Shown here: positions 45,537 to 57,650 of the stretch, one piece after another
How positions within the stretch are numbered: the stretch's first letter is position 1
How the letters are laid out: each line of letters starts with the position of its first letter
DNA from: Amoebophrya sp. A120
Lineage: Eukaryota; Sar; Dinophyceae; Syndiniales; Amoebophryaceae
Assembly (NCBI GenBank): GCA_905178155.1
Contig: CAJINV010000001.1
Location: 16,120,142 to 16,184,141 of the forward strand
Length of the DNA stretch: 64,000 bases
Direction: 5' to 3'
Notes under the pieces: generated by a model
What the model was told of the DNA's origin: nothing
The model's database searches: none
What the model saw: the letters and a program-made list of their open reading frames with translations, nothing else
Position numbers and translations under genes: made by a program

Positions 45537-46519
45537 TACTACTACTAGTGGTGAAGGTGAATCACCGGCGGGCGGAGGCGGGCAACGTATACGTATTTCA
45601 CGTCCACTCAGCTCTATAAAACGAAGGATTTCATCTTTCGCTCTCACGACTGACAGTGAGACATCATTCAGTTTACGGTTGACTTATTCAACCGCCGCAG
45701 TGGTTCGTTCAATTATACTAGCAATCGCCCAGTGGTTGAGTTTTTTTTAGATTCTCTTCGACCTCGCGGTGCTGTAAAGCAGCCGGGAGTCAAGTACAAC
45801 CCATTTGATCTACCCCGTTCCACTTCCAATGATTTCCATTCCGAGAGTACAAAAAACACGAAGCGGTTTTTTCATTTCCACTAACGTATTCTTCAGTTTG
45901 ACGCAGGGATGAGCGCGCCGCGTACTACGTGCTCCACAACTTGCGCTGGCGGGACCAAGGCGAATTCTGTTCAAACAAATAATTTTTTTTGAATTTTTCG
46001 CTGCCTCACACAATTGAATTTTTCGCTGCCTCATACATAGGAGCCTCGGGCTTCTCTACTGCGAGCGATTCCATCGCATGAATTTTCTGTAAATCGCATT
46101 TTCAGTTTGACGATCACAATAACAGTTTTTTCACTGACAAACTACACCTATGGATAGATCCTGTTGCTCTCCCCGTTTTTCGGCGGACGAAGATCAGCGT
46201 CAACGCAGTTTCTTTATTTAGATGGAGTATGCCGATACTTTTTGGCTGTTTCTACTTTTTGTATGGCAGAGCAGGTTCTTGGTTGAGTGACGACTCCTCA
46301 TTGTTTTCGGGCCGATAGTAAGTTTGGAAATCATATGTGAATTTTTCGCATGGATGGCTCTCGATCCGGTACTAGTGTAAGACAGACCCATGCTGAGAGC
46401 GCGCAAGCGCTGACCGCCGTCGGCGGATTACAGTAGCAGATATAGTCGAGGTCCGGAACAAGAAATATCATGAATAAAATTTTAGCGAATCATAAGCAGT
46501 TATAATTGGCGCAAGAATT
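45537..46519. other. Intergenic region with a short tandem repeat
   Basis: No gene seen. GAATTTTTCGCTGCCTCA occurs twice in tandem (about 45991-46008 and 46016-46033), with a period of about 25 bases. Confidence 0.6.
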
Positions 46520-48383
46520 ATGATGGACGTATCGGAGCCGGGCCGCGGCATGGCCGCGGAGGAAAGCCAGGACTCCGCGTTGCAGTGGGGCGCGTTGACC
46601 GAGAGCATATTGAGCACGCCGAGCCACTTTGCCGACATGGAGAATTACGAGGGCACGTTCGAGTACCTCCGGGACGAGTGCCGCGTGCTGGTAATCGGGG
46701 CTGGGGGTCTCGGCTGCGAAATTTTGAAGGATTTAGCGTACTCCGGGTTTCGGCAGATCGATGTCATAGATTTGGACACGATCGACATCTCCAACTTGAA
46801 CCGGCAGTTCCTCTTCCAGCAGCGGCACGTGGGGCAGTACAAGGCGGACGTGGCGGCCGAGGCGATCAACGAGCGCCTGGGCCGGGACTACGTGTGTGTC
46901 ACACCACACGTGGGAAAAATCCAAAGCAAAGACCCAAGCTTCTACCGCCAGTTCAATCTAATCATTGCAGGACTAGACAACATAGAGGCGCGGCGCTGGA
47001 TCAACAACCTCGTGCATAGCCTTGTGGAGCGCGACCCGGAGACCGGAGAACCGGACCTGTCTACCACAATACCGCTGTTAGACGGGGGTACGAAATATTA
47101 AGCAAGCGAATCCCATTCTGGTCCCTGGTGGTATGGTTGCCAAAGTTTTTTTTTGCAATTTTTACGTACTTTCTGCAAAAATACAGAAAAGTTCTTCTTG
47201 GAAAAAACAAATGGGGGCAAACCAAATTTGAGCGCCCACACGCCGTGGTGACGCGATAAGTAGCACAACTGCGCACGCAAGAACAGGGACGGGTCGGGTA
47301 GGAGCTGTCCTTTGCATAAACCGCACGGAAGGTCTTCGGGGGCAGGCTCGGCTGATAATGCCCACACAGACATCGTGCTTCGAGTGCAGTTTGGACATGT
47401 TTCCGCCCCAGGTAAACTTTCCCCTCTGTACCATCGCGGAGACGCCCCGCCTTCCCGAGCACTGCATTGAGTACGCGTTGGTCATACTGTGGGACCGGGT
47501 GTTCGGGGAAAAACGAACCACACACACGGTAACCGCCGCGAGTGCAGCACCCCCGGAGCGGCAAGCGGAACAGCCCGAGACGGGGGTCGTGCCAGAAGGG
47601 ACTACTAGCGACAGCCGGCAGCAGCGTGAAGCTGGACAAGAAGGTCGTGGAGAAGACGAGGCCCACAGGAGCAAGGTGTCGGCGGAAATCGAGGCGCTGA
47701 CCAAGGAGATCGCAGCCCTGCAGAAGAAGATCCTGCCGGGCGAAACCACCAGTACCAGCGCGGCCGCTGTGGCACTGGACAAAGACTCGCCGGTGCACAT
47801 GCAGTGGCTGTACAAGCAGGCGCTGCGACGCGGGCTCCAATTCGGGATCGCGGGCGTGACGTACCAGCTGACCATGGGCGTGGTGAAGCGGATCATTCCC
47901 GCGGTGGCCTCCACGAACGCGATCATTTCGGCTGCGCTGGTGCAGGAGGCTCTGAAGGTGTCCGTGTACTGCAGCGGCACCGTGCTGGACAATTATTTCA
48001 TGTACATGGGCCACGACGGGCTTTACAGCCATACCTTCCGCTACGAGAAAAAGCCCGACTGCCTGGTGTGCAGCGACGCCGCCATCAAGGCGCAGACGGT
48101 GCTTGAGGTACCGATGCGGAAGACCGACACGCTGGCGGAGCTGCTCACGAGACTGGGCGAGATGCCGCAACTGCAGCTGAAGAGGCCCTCGATAACCACC
48201 TCCGCCGGAATCGTGTTCTTGCAGAACCCGCCGTCTTTGCGCCGCGAGCACGAGTACAAGCTGCACAAAAGCTTGTCGCAACTGGTCGAGTTCGGGGTCT
48301 TCAAGGAAAAGGAGCCCTTGTTTGTCACTGACCCACAGTGCCTGCCCTCGTGCAACATCAAAATTCAGGTCGTGCTTACATAA
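46520..48383 (+). CDS. UBA3: NEDD8-activating enzyme E1 catalytic subunit
   Basis: Two exons, 46520-47092 and 47328-48383; 542 aa (human 463). Exon 1 has the nucleotide-binding loop VIGAGGLGCEILKDLA (about 58-73), then DLDTIDISNLNRQFLF, KADVAAE, FYRQFN and GLDNIEARRWINN, ending at LLDGGT. Exon 2 resumes at EGLRGQARLIMP, then CFECSLDMFPPQVNFPLCTIAE with the catalytic Cys at about residue 225, PRLPEHCIEYA, GVVKRIIPAVASTNAI and a C-terminal ubiquitin-fold region. UBA3 with its partner NAE1 activates NEDD8 for cullin modification. About 90 residues of charged low-complexity sequence (about 255-345) are inserted where human has a short loop, before SPVHMQWLYKQAL. The intron boundary is ambiguous; see the separate entry. 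Confidence 0.9.
47093..47327 (+). mobile_element. Candidate introner in UBA3 (weak)
   Basis: Removing 47093-47327 yields LLDGGT|EGLRGQAR, exactly the family spacing. The flanks would be GTACG (47088-47092) and GCACG (47323-47327), four of five bases alike. Terminal inverted similarity is poor. A canonical alternative (donor GTACGA at 47088, acceptor GGTAGGAG about 47314) keeps frame but inserts seven residues (AVLCINR) into a conserved loop. Confidence 0.45.
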
Positions 48384-49360
48384 AGATAAAACTCTTGTCA
48401 CATCATTGCGTATGGAGGAGCGCCCTCCCACTCATTTTATTGAGTTGGTGCTAGGGCGGGTGGGAATTTTTTACGCGTTAGGGAATGCAGGTTCGGACGA
48501 CGATGTACGAAGCCGATGTACGAAGCCGATTGTTATCGATTTTGGTTCCGCTTAAAGGAAGATGATGATGTGGCCAGGACGATGAAGTTCATTCCGAGAT
48601 GAATTTTCCTTCTCCTCAGAGGATGACACAAGCTCGTGCTCGTCTAAGAAGTTCTGAAAATGTGTGGTCTCCTGGCGAAGTAGTCGGTGCGCGATCGCCT
48701 CTTGCCGTCGTCGTGAACAATGCAGGCTTCCTTCCTTCTATGACCTGGTCTGGAAGAAATGGACGACGAAAAAGACTGTGTCCGTGCTGGCGTGTTTGAG
48801 ATCCCTTGGTCCAGCCATGGCGAAGCTGGTGGTAAAAGATCCCGCTGGTAAGAAAGTAAGAGCGAGAAGATCATCCTGCGTGTTTAGATCTAGATCCGCG
48901 TAAGCGACGATTTCTGTGCAAAGTCTCCACTATGTCGGGCTACTTGTGAAGATGGGTGAAGATGGTGATGGTGTTGCTGTGTCCGAGACGTGAATATCGG
49001 GTTACAAATCGTTGCTGTTATTTATTGGTCACAGAAATCCACATTGATGAGTCAGGGACTGCACCACCACTTTGGACCACGGAGCACGCCCGTGTACATG
49101 TAGATACGTGTTTGTACGTCACGTATAATCATAGTACAAAGTACTAACTTCGACTTCATTGCCTTGTCATTTTTTCATTTCCTAAGGGCAATCCACATCG
49201 ACAGACGCAATTTGTCTATCTCTGAGCCTGGAGTAAGATACATTTGATGCTTCCATGTGTGGTGGGCCGTAGAACGACTCTCAGCATAGAGGCAGCAATT
49301 GGTCTGGCGGCTGGCCGACAGTCGCTGGCGCAGCTGTGTGCTTGTACTTAGGTTCGCGGT
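48384..49360. other. Intergenic region, about 1 kb, no gene seen
   Basis: GATGTACGAAGCC occurs twice in tandem near 48503-48531. Otherwise short frames only. Confidence 0.5.
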
Positions 49361-52300
49361 ATGAAGATGCATCCAATTCCAGAAACCGCGACTGACAGCG
49401 CTCTGCGTTCCGAAGTAAAGGCCCTCCAGAAGCGGCTCGAAAAAGCCCTTCAGGGGCAGCGCCAATCGTCTTACCGCCTCCGTACATACAACGAGCAGCA
49501 TGCGGAAAATCCGGAGTGCAGTTTGCAGAGCAATGTCTTTTCACCTGGCGAGGTGGTCCCATGCTGTTGGTGCAGAAGGCCGCAGGTGCTGATTGAGGCT
49601 GAGGACGACGAGCAGGGCGGCGACCGGGAGATGCCGGAACCACACAACAGCGACAGAGCGGGGGAAAAGGGGGGCTTCACACCCGAGGGTGTAGACCACG
49701 GTACGGTCCTTTCCGGAGAAAATTTCAACGACAACGACGGCAATGACACGGCGCGCACAGATCATGTCGAGGACGCTTGTTTGCGGAGTGTTTGGGTGCC
49801 CTATGCTGTCGATGGAGAGCCGATTCGCCCGGAGGACGTTGTGGAGCAGTTCGGCGTTCTTGGTGCCGCATCTGTAGTACCTTCCTCGGAGGACGAAGAC
49901 GTCGAAACCTCGTCGGAAATTGTGTTGCGACCAAAGTCGCGATTTGCGCATGTGGCGGTACTCTTTGGAGACAAGATTGAGTACCTCATGGGAGCACTGA
50001 TTCTCGGTTATTCCTTGAAGGATTCCCGCCACGACGTGGTGCTACTCTACACCTCCGACGTGCCAAAAGAGTCCTTGCGGTACCTTCGCTCGGTTTTTAC
50101 GTTCATACTGGAAGTCGATTACCTCACGGTGGGGAAAAGCGTTGCACCCAGACTCTACAAAAACGCGGAGCGCACGCGCTTCAAGGACGTCTTCACGAAG
50201 CTTCAAATATTCTGCTTGGATTGCTATGAGAAGGTACTACAACTTGCTTCGCTTTGACGTAGTAATATTGAGGCAGCGTTTATCCCACCATGTTTCATTT
50301 TGAGATCTTTACTCAGAGAAATCTCGTAGTACTAAAAAGAACTTCTGCTGCTCTCGTTAGTGCCGCGCATTCACTTAGGACCGCCAGGTTCATCTTTAGT
50401 TGCACTACATTTCCTAAGCTCAGGTTCTCTTTCTTGATTTGGACACGCTCGTGCGTGACGTCGCGGCAGTGGATGATCTGTTAGAGAACGGTTCTGCGCC
50501 CGCAGCTTTGCAAAGAGGGGACCCGGTGCTGCAAACGGTAAAAGACGGGCTTCCGAGTCACGAGACGGGCCGAATTCCGTATGAGGAATTCTGGAAAAAC
50601 TACGAGCGGAAGGTGTGGCCGGACGGGAAGCTGGAGAAGTTATACCCGTTCGAGCAGGCAAGCGGGATCAACGCGGGCGTGATGCTCATCCGGCCGTCTC
50701 GCTGGGTCTTTCAGCACATCTGCAACGAGATCTGGATCACGGACCACCCGGAGCACTTCGGCACGTGGATGCCTGAGCAAGAATACATAGGCAGGTACGT
50801 GGGAGGTTTGGATCTCAACCACATCGAACAGGTGCGTTTTTCCTTTGACACTGTACTTTAGGTCTAGCGATTCCGATTTCTTTGTTGAAACACGAGCTTC
50901 CCGGAGGGAATCGAATTTTCTCGTTGACACCGGCACTATGTAGTTAGCGACCGACATAGTTCTTGTAGTGTGGTGCTGCTGTGGTCTCCGAAAAAGAATG
51001 ATTTTTGGTTTTAAAATGCTCCTACATGTTGAAAAAACACATGTAGATTTACCGAGAGCGAGAAGAGCTACGGAAGAGGGAATGCGTCGGGATGTCAAGC
51101 CTTCGCTGGACCAAACTGATACCTGGGACTCGTCGTCGTCGCGACCGAGTGCTGAATCCTGATGATGTCGATACCACCGCTTCAGAACGCAACGAGGAGG
51201 CGCTGGTTCGGCTACGAGCGCGGCTAACCGCTTCTGTTGGTGCTGGCGGAGCGGTCCACCATGCGAGCTTTGCGATTGCATCGGCCCGAAGCAGGGAAAG
51301 TCCCAGACGCGCTTCAGCATCCGTGCACCAACGCGGCTGGGCGAATTTGAGTCCGCGATTCAATTTTGAGATTGACAAGGAGATCCGCATCCCTTTCGAC
51401 TTCTCGCAGAACCACCGGTTGCTCCAGCAGGAGGCCGAAAAGATTGCGGTATTCCACTACTCCGGGACCAGCTGCAAGCCGTGGACGCCGTTTTTGGATT
51501 ATTTCTACTCCGGCGATATTACCCAAAAGCCGCGCAGCTTTGACGTACTAATTCAAGCGGTCAAGTCGAAGTTTTACAACGCTGACACCGCCCGCGACCG
51601 GGTGGTACCGTGGGCGCAGTCGCAGCTGGAGACGTCGCACGTAGGGACGGACCCGACCGCCGTCACTTTCATCGCGAGTACCGTGACAGCCTGGATTGGC
51701 GAACTCTGCCGTGCGCTTTCCTGGGAATGCCACGGCGGGTATCAATCCTCCTGGTGGCAGCAGGCAGGGGGCGCCACAAGCAGTTTCCAGGGTGTAGAAA
51801 AGCATCGTGTTGACTCGGAAGTATCTCAAGAAAAAGTTCGGGAGGGCGAAGTTACAGCCGGCGCTGCCTGGCAGTCCGCGGCTTCGCACGGGAACAAGAT
51901 TTCCGTGCGTAAGGACGAAGCTGCGGACGCACAGTCAAAGGCCGTTCTCGAAGAACCTGTAGCAGGACGAGATCACGTAGCGACCGTTCATCCGCAGCGA
52001 GACGGGCACGCTTGCGACGAAGAGATGGAAGTGGGGTCGCAGCCACCGGCTGAGAACGTTTCTTGTAGGAGCATCGGGAGGACGGCGGGGAGTGTAGAAG
52101 TCGACACGAATGATCAAAGTTCGTCTACTTTTGAAGAAAATCAAAAGTTGTCTACCACTCGCCCTCGCCAGCAAGGAAAAGCGCACAACACAACGGATGG
52201 AGCACGTACGAATCGTGTCAACTCGGAATCTTCAGGTGGAAGTCGAACGGTGGTAAAGCACAAGAAGAAAACCAAAAAGGCCTCGCGACAGCAGCGGGGT

Positions 52301-53704
52301 AGCGGAGAAGCGAACGACTCGTCAGGCCGCTCGAAATCAGAGGACGGTCACCGCCCGCCAACGCAGAAACGGAGAATACGTGATGGCGGAACCCGCGAAC
52401 AATCCCCACTGTCAGTTGCTGAGATGAGAGATGCTGCAACGAGTAGCGGACTACGTTCACAAGAGCAGAAAGGAGACCGCCTGTCGGCGGGGCCACGAGG
52501 AAGTGGGAGAAGCGAAGCCTCCGTAGGTCTGCGCACGGAGGTCGTTTTCGAAGACGATTTTCCGTTTTTCATGTCGAGCGAAGATCCGGAAGAACGCCGG
52601 CGTACGCTGAAGCGGTTGAAAGCGGTGAAAAGCGACCTGCAAGACTTCCTGGAGAAAGTAGAAAAGTTGGATGTGCTTCTGAACCGACAGAGTGCCGCCA
52701 TCCGCGCTTATTGCATTACCCAATCCTACGGAAAGTATGCGGATGTCCTGTCCTCCATGCCATCTGGCGTGCGACGCTCCTACTTTGGAGTTGGTGCAAC
52801 CGCGCCCTGCAGCTTGCCCGGTTTCGTGCAAGGATGCGTCGGGCTGTTCCGGGCACTTCTTGAGCTTGAGCACGAGTCATGTCTTGCGAGAAGCGCAGAA
52901 GACGGAAGCGCAGCCCGCCAGGGGGTGCTAAGGTGGTTTCGCAAGACCCACGGTGAGGGGCGATACCGCGTACTGCCGGATACGGACCAGGGGGCGGCAC
53001 AAATTGCGCTTTTCTACATTCGCAGTCTGGTCGGCATGTCGCTGTTTGCCTCAGTGCGGAAGCTTCTAGCGAGAGCCCGGAAGTGGATGTCATCGGCGCC
53101 GGAACAAAAGAGCCTCGACCAGTTGCTGCTTGGAACGGATGGCGAGTCAGAATTGCATCGTCTAGTTGGTTTCGAGCGCTACGATCTGTCCCTTCCTTCG
53201 CTAGAGCCTCCCAGTGGCGACGCCGATTTTTACCGTCCTGACGTCCAAGCCATAAAAAACTTTTTGCGCTCGCTAGATCATTCACGTCTCGCTCTCGTCA
53301 CAGATTGGCGCGACGGTGTGACAGGGCTGACAGCGCTTGAATGGACCGAGGGCCTGACGAAGAAGTTTCGTGACCAACTTCAGAGCTGCACCTCTGAGCT
53401 GGCACGGACGAAACTACAAACGGTTCTTGAGGCCTACAGTGCTATATCCGAGCAAAGGCTTCTCGCAGGTGTGCGGCGTGCTGACGCCGCGACCTCGTGC
53501 GAACCGCCTCGAAGAACCAGTCATCCTTCTCCAATTCGCCGTTCCTGCAAAGACCAGGTAAAGTCTGGTCGCGCCGGCAAGATTGATCCGCAAGAGCCAC
53601 TACGAAGCAGAAAAAACCGTGCACCCTCCTCGCAAGGAAATTGCAGTGGGGAAAGAACAAGAATAAAAAACCCCTCTAAAAAAGTGCGGGATGTTGAAAA
53701 CTAG
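49361..53704 (+). CDS. GT8 (glycogenin-like) glycosyltransferase with long C-terminal extension
   Basis: Three exons: 49361-50233, 50424-50831 and 51047-53704; 1312 aa. The GT8 domain starts near residue 195 (FAHVAVLFGDKIEYLMGALILGYSL, VVLLYTSDVP, FTKLQIFCLDCYEK). It continues after intron 1 with VLFLDLDTLV, where DLD (296-298) is the metal-binding DxD, then GINAGVMLIRPS and PEQEYIGRY. After intron 2 come PRFNFEID and IAVFHYSGTSCKPW, the usual closing motif. Glycogenin-type enzymes transfer glucose or other sugars to protein; the substrate here is unknown. An about 190-residue leader precedes the domain. An insert lies between PEQEYIGRY and PRFNF. The last about 700 residues are new: a basic Ser/Lys region (KHKKKTKKASRQQR), then a helical segment (RRTLKRLKAVKSDLQDFLEKVEKLDVL). 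No domain recognised there. No signal peptide seen. Confidence 0.8.
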
Positions 53705-54071
53705 ATTTTCTTTTGCACGAGGAAAGCCAGGTTCCATGATTGAAATCAATTGGAGTGCAAAGAAAGCATGGAATGACGGAAGCCTTGCTACCAATTTGTT
53801 TTTTGGCAAAACGTTGCTCTTCCCATGTTTAGGCGTAGAAAAAGCGCCATCAATGCTTCTAAGCCGAAGCCAGAAGCTCAAAGAAGTTGCCTGCTCCTTG
53901 AGTGAAGTGTGTAGCTCTCTTTGGAGAAGTGCGTGCAGGAAAACCGCTACCGTGATTGTTCAGCACTGGATCAACGATGAGGGTAAGTATTTTGTACCGA
54001 GCGAATAATTGATAGAAAGATACTTGCAGAGCCAAGCAAGGTGGTCGTCTTGTACCGAAGAAAAGAAGAAG
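53705..54071. other. Short intergenic stretch
   Basis: Nothing recognised; an open frame at 53691-54008 lacks support. Confidence 0.45.
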
Positions 54072-55232
54072 ATGGCTTCATCCGCGTGGTCCATTCCTCT
54101 CTTCAGCGCGGGCCGCGCTGCCAACCAGCAGAATGCGCTGCGTTTTCTCGCGGGCAGTCTCGGTGGGTACTACATTTACCTCGCCTTTGCCACTGCCAAG
54201 CAGTGCCAAGACCACGAGCACCTGCCGCGCCACCTGGACGGGGAGGAGCGAAAAAAGATTTTTGACCGTATGGCGGGCGACTGGGACCGGATCATGGAGA
54301 AGGACGAGTATCTGACCGGTGTGTGGTGGTACCGGCGCTACCTGGTGGCCGGGTTCGCCCGTGGACACGTCCTCGAGGTGGCTTGCGGGACCGGACGCAA
54401 CCTGCACTACTACGACCCGACTTTGGTCAAGTCCCTGACACTGTTGGACTACTCCGACGCAATGCTGGCGGAGACCCGGGAGAAGGTGCGCAGCGACCCC
54501 GAGCTGCAAAAAAGCTGTTCCCTGGTGGCCGCGGAGCTGGACGAAGCAGAACCGCCGCGTGTTGATGTGGAGGGGACAACAACAGGAGGGGGGAAGAACA
54601 CTGCTGAAGTCATCAGTGGAGGCAATCAAAATGCACAGACACTATCCGACTCGTCTTTTGTACCTGCCTGGATTCGAAATTCCGAGCCTGGCGTTCTCTT
54701 TGCCTCTCTGAAGAGGTCCGTTTCTGCGGCGGTTCACGATCGCCAAAACCGCCGGAGCTGCTGCGGAGAACAAGAAGCACGGCATCATGATGTGGTTGAG
54801 AATTCAGCGCAACATCCGGGTGGTGCTATGCAGGTGCGACTGCAGCAGGGCTCCGCGGAAAGCGAAGACTCTTTGCAGAGTTTGGGACAGTTTGACAGCG
54901 TCGTGGAGACGTTCGGCTTGTGTTCGTACGGAGACCCGGAGGGCGCGCTGCAGACCATGTGGCAGCGGGTGCGCCCCGGCGGCCGACTGATCCTGTTGGA
55001 GCACGGGCAACCCAAGAAGGGCTTGTTCGGCCTCGTGCGCAAATACTCGGAGATCGCCATGGTGCCCAATCTCCACCGCTACGGTTGCAACGCAAACCTG
55101 GATATCTTGGGAATCATCGAGCAGACGCTGCCGGAGTCGGATTTTGCGTTTGAAATCCAAAAGCGCCGCCAGTTCGGACACTTCTACGTACTGGTCTTGC
55201 GGAAAAGTTCGGACAATGCCATCGCAACATGA
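54072..55232 (+). CDS. OMS1-like SAM-dependent methyltransferase, probably mitochondrial
   Basis: Single exon, 386 aa, from the ATG at 54072, just upstream of the conserved part. A hydrophobic segment (about residues 22-42, ALRFLAGSLGGYYIYLAFA) gives one membrane span, followed by FDRMAGDWDRIM. Motif I is HVLEVACGTGRNLHYYD (99-115), then LLDYSDAML. Later come FDSVVETFGLCSYGDPEGAL, RVRPGGRLILLEHG and the closing RYGCNANLDI and RRQFGHFYVLV. This series matches yeast Oms1 and related membrane methyltransferases (ACGTGRN, FGLCS, LLEHG, GC-x-NLD). Oms1 sits in the mitochondrial inner membrane and is linked to respiratory-chain assembly; that role here is inference. A Ser/Asn/Gly-rich insert of about 100 residues (165-270) splits the fold. 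The lack of introns is unlike most conserved neighbours. Confidence 0.78.
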   Translation: MASSAWSIPLFSAGRAANQQNALRFLAGSLGGYYIYLAFATAKQCQDHEHLPRHLDGEERKKIFDRMAGDWDRIMEKDEYLTGVWWYRRYLVAGFARGHVLEVACGTGRNLHYYDPTLVKSLTLLDYSDAMLAETREKVRSDPELQKSCSLVAAELDEAEPPRVDVEGTTTGGGKNTAEVISGGNQNAQTLSDSSFVPAWIRNSEPGVLFASLKRSVSAAVHDRQNRRSCCGEQEARHHDVVENSAQHPGGAMQVRLQQGSAESEDSLQSLGQFDSVVETFGLCSYGDPEGALQTMWQRVRPGGRLILLEHGQPKKGLFGLVRKYSEIAMVPNLHRYGCNANLDILGIIEQTLPESDFAFEIQKRRQFGHFYVLVLRKSSDNAIAT

Positions 55233-55665
55233 AGCGCGAGACGAATGCCACGTCGAGGTGTCCTGCATTGACGCTGCTCCAGGGCCGTGGTAGTTCTAGC
55301 AAAGGCAATTCTATGAAGAACAGATAAGATACGAACGACGTCCACGTCAGCGTCGCAACCTGTAAGCAAGCAAACTGTGAGTGGCTCTTTAGAGAACAGT
55401 GTGGTTAATGTACTTGCTAAGAAAATTTGTATTATTGCGAGAATGATTTTTTCTCCGGGCGCGTTTCTGCCTTCGTATCTGAAGGAATACAGAGGTTTCT
55501 CCTAATTGCGAACTCATGCAGTGCATGGGGAGAACGTGGAGAGCAAAAAAACATAGTTGTGCAATGGCTGAATTTCCATTGAATAACAGATATATATAGG
55601 ATCATGCGACGAAATAAAAGGTTGAACGTGCATGGTGCAGATCCCGCTGTGGGGCGCACTCTTCG

Positions 55666-55698
55666 TCTCGCCGATCTGCGTGCTGTGCTGCTCAGTTG
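55666..55698. repeat. Repeat unit Y, copy 1
   Basis: A 33-bp unit (TCTCGCCGATCTGCGTGCTG, then TGCTGCTCAGTTG) repeated exactly at 56871-56903 and 58165-58197. It is preceded here by GGGGCGCACTCTTC, which also occurs without the unit at about 58324-58337. Confidence 0.9.
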
Positions 55699-56870
55699 GA
55701 ACCCGGCCGCCCGGAAGAAGCAGCAACGCCCGCTTTTTCCTTGTAAGTAGACAGGCCGCTGTGTCCTTGCAGCGTAGCTGCTTTCCCTTTTCTTTCGCTT
55801 TTTTGCCAGAGAAACCCCAGCCAGATAGCAGTGAAAGCTGCCTCCTTTGTCGTACAGAAAACGCCTTCATATCTGCTTTTCCAGAGGCGGGCAGATCCTG
55901 ACCAAGCCAAGCAAGGGCGCCGCTTTCAAACTTCAAGAAAATAGCCTGTTGCTGATTGCTGCTCAAGCCAGAATCGAGATACTCCAAAAGCGCAGCTTTC
56001 CGAATCCAAGAGAAAGTAGGAAAGCCATGCGCCCCACCGGGCATCGCTGGCCCTTTCTCGAGCATTTCCAAAAGTAAGTGCCCCCCGCCATGCCCAAGGG
56101 AAAAACAAAAACATAAACAGGGAAGAACATAAACAAAGCGGCTACGACATTCCCTGGTCTGTTCTCCAAATCGCTTGCGTTTCACCTGCTGCTCGCGGCA
56201 ACCTCAGGCGCGAACAAGCGAAACAAGCCGCGGCCCCCTCGGTTTTTGAAAAACTGCGTGCGGTTTTTCTTTGGGCCAGGCAAGGCGGGAGTCGGAATTG
56301 CCATCCACTCCATCGCTTTTCTTTCCTATTCCCAGAGCGAAGTTTGCTTGCTTTCACCTGGCAGGACTAGCTAGAACTATCGCACACAGCGACCACGGGC
56401 GCCCTTGTTTCTTTTCGGCCCGTCATCCGATAAGGGTAGCCGACAGAAGAAGCTGAAGCAGCGGGCGGCGTTCCGAGGTAACCGGCCGGAAAAGAAATGC
56501 GCCCGCTGGTTCACTGAGCCGAATGGCCGGCAGCGGGGCGGAGTAGAAAGCCAAAAGCACAAGCAACAAAGGGAAGGCCTGTTCCTTTCTACCTTTTTGC
56601 GGCGGCAGCGGCGCGGCTTGTTGCCTCTCGGTCTTTTCAAACAAGTGTTGATCTTTTTGCTTTTTCGATTTCGGCCAAACAAGCCTATAGCGCAGCGCTT
56701 TTCTTCGCCCGCGTTGCCTGCCCCTCCTATTTTCTGTAGCCCAATTACCGCCCTCGTGCGTTTCTTTTGCCCAGTTATACCCACCGCCTTGAGCCCTGTT
56801 GTTCTATTTGTATGCGTAAATTCCCGCGCCGTTGTGCCTCCACGGCGGCGCGAGTGAGGTATACTCTTAA

Positions 56871-56903
56871 TCTCGCCGATCTGCGTGCTGTGCTGCTCAG
56901 TTG
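56871..56903. repeat. Repeat unit Y, copy 2 (abuts repeat B)
   Basis: Identical to copies 1 and 3. Repeat B starts at the next base, just as unit X abuts repeat A at 37655/37656. Confidence 0.9.
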
Positions 56904-57376
56904 TATTGCGCAGCAACCAGACTCGGACTAGAGCAGTTGCTAGCATGCTCCCTAGATCAATGAGATCCATGAATAGGTCAAAGCACACCCATAGGTGTAG
57001 GATGTCAATACAGGGGTCACACCAGTAGGATCATGAGGATCACACACAGGGCACCACTACGATGGTGGTGATGACGACACCAATGGAATGACGTGAACAA
57101 TGTACACAGTGCCAAGATGGCTCCTGGTCGTAGTGCCAGTAGCCTGATGAATCAATAGCCCTTAACTCTGCAGTAGCACCTACATTACTAGGTTGCTTAG
57201 ATGGTGACTCTGTTCTCTATCTTAGGACAGCATGCTAGTGAGCATGCCTCGTCCCTGACGCTTGACACGTCCACAGAGTTATGAGCCCAAGTAGTTCCCC
57301 TATTGGGAACGGGTAAGAACTACTAGCCAACCCCTTCCTATCCCTGCAGAAGAGTAGGGAATGAGCTCCCCCAGAA
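56904..57376. repeat. Dispersed structured repeat, copy B
   Basis: Second copy of the element at 37656-38124, beginning TATTGCGCAGCAACCAG and ending at the GAATGAGCTCCC block, same orientation. Differences are substitutions and short indels. The hairpin GTTCCC-CTATT-GGGAAC is conserved (about 57293-57310). The final unit AGAAGAGTAGGGAATGAGCT is repeated in tandem (57349 and about 57373). Confidence 0.85.
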
Positions 57377-57573
57377 GAGTAGGGAATGAGCTCCCCCAGC
57401 TAGTTGAGAATGAGCGTCTCCATTTCTCAACTTCAGCCGCTTGCTGTTTTCCGTTTTCTCGGTTTTTCTTATGGTGGAACACCATAGCGCTTTTATCAGC
57501 AGGGGAAGGGGAGTAGATGTAGGCTACCGCTGCCCCAGACATGGGAGCGCGCGGAATTTACAAGCCTAAGAAT

Positions 57574-57650
57574 ACATTACTCTTTCCTGTTTGGGCCGGA
57601 ATTACTCTTTCCTGTCTGGGAGCGCGCGGAATTACTCTTTCCTGTTTGGG
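57574..57650. repeat. Short tandem repeat, three units
   Basis: TTACTCTTTCCTGT(T/C)TGGG occurs three times with interposed GGAA or GCGCGCGGAA, period about 23-35 bases. Confidence 0.8.

Noticed and set aside
47061-48431. Antisense open frame of 456 codons
   Set aside because: It lies opposite UBA3 exon 2 and its intron; no recognisable features.
55514-56988. Antisense frames sharing a TEQHSTQIGE segment
   Set aside because: The shared peptide is just the translation of repeat unit Y; flanking protein sequence is unrelated between the frames.
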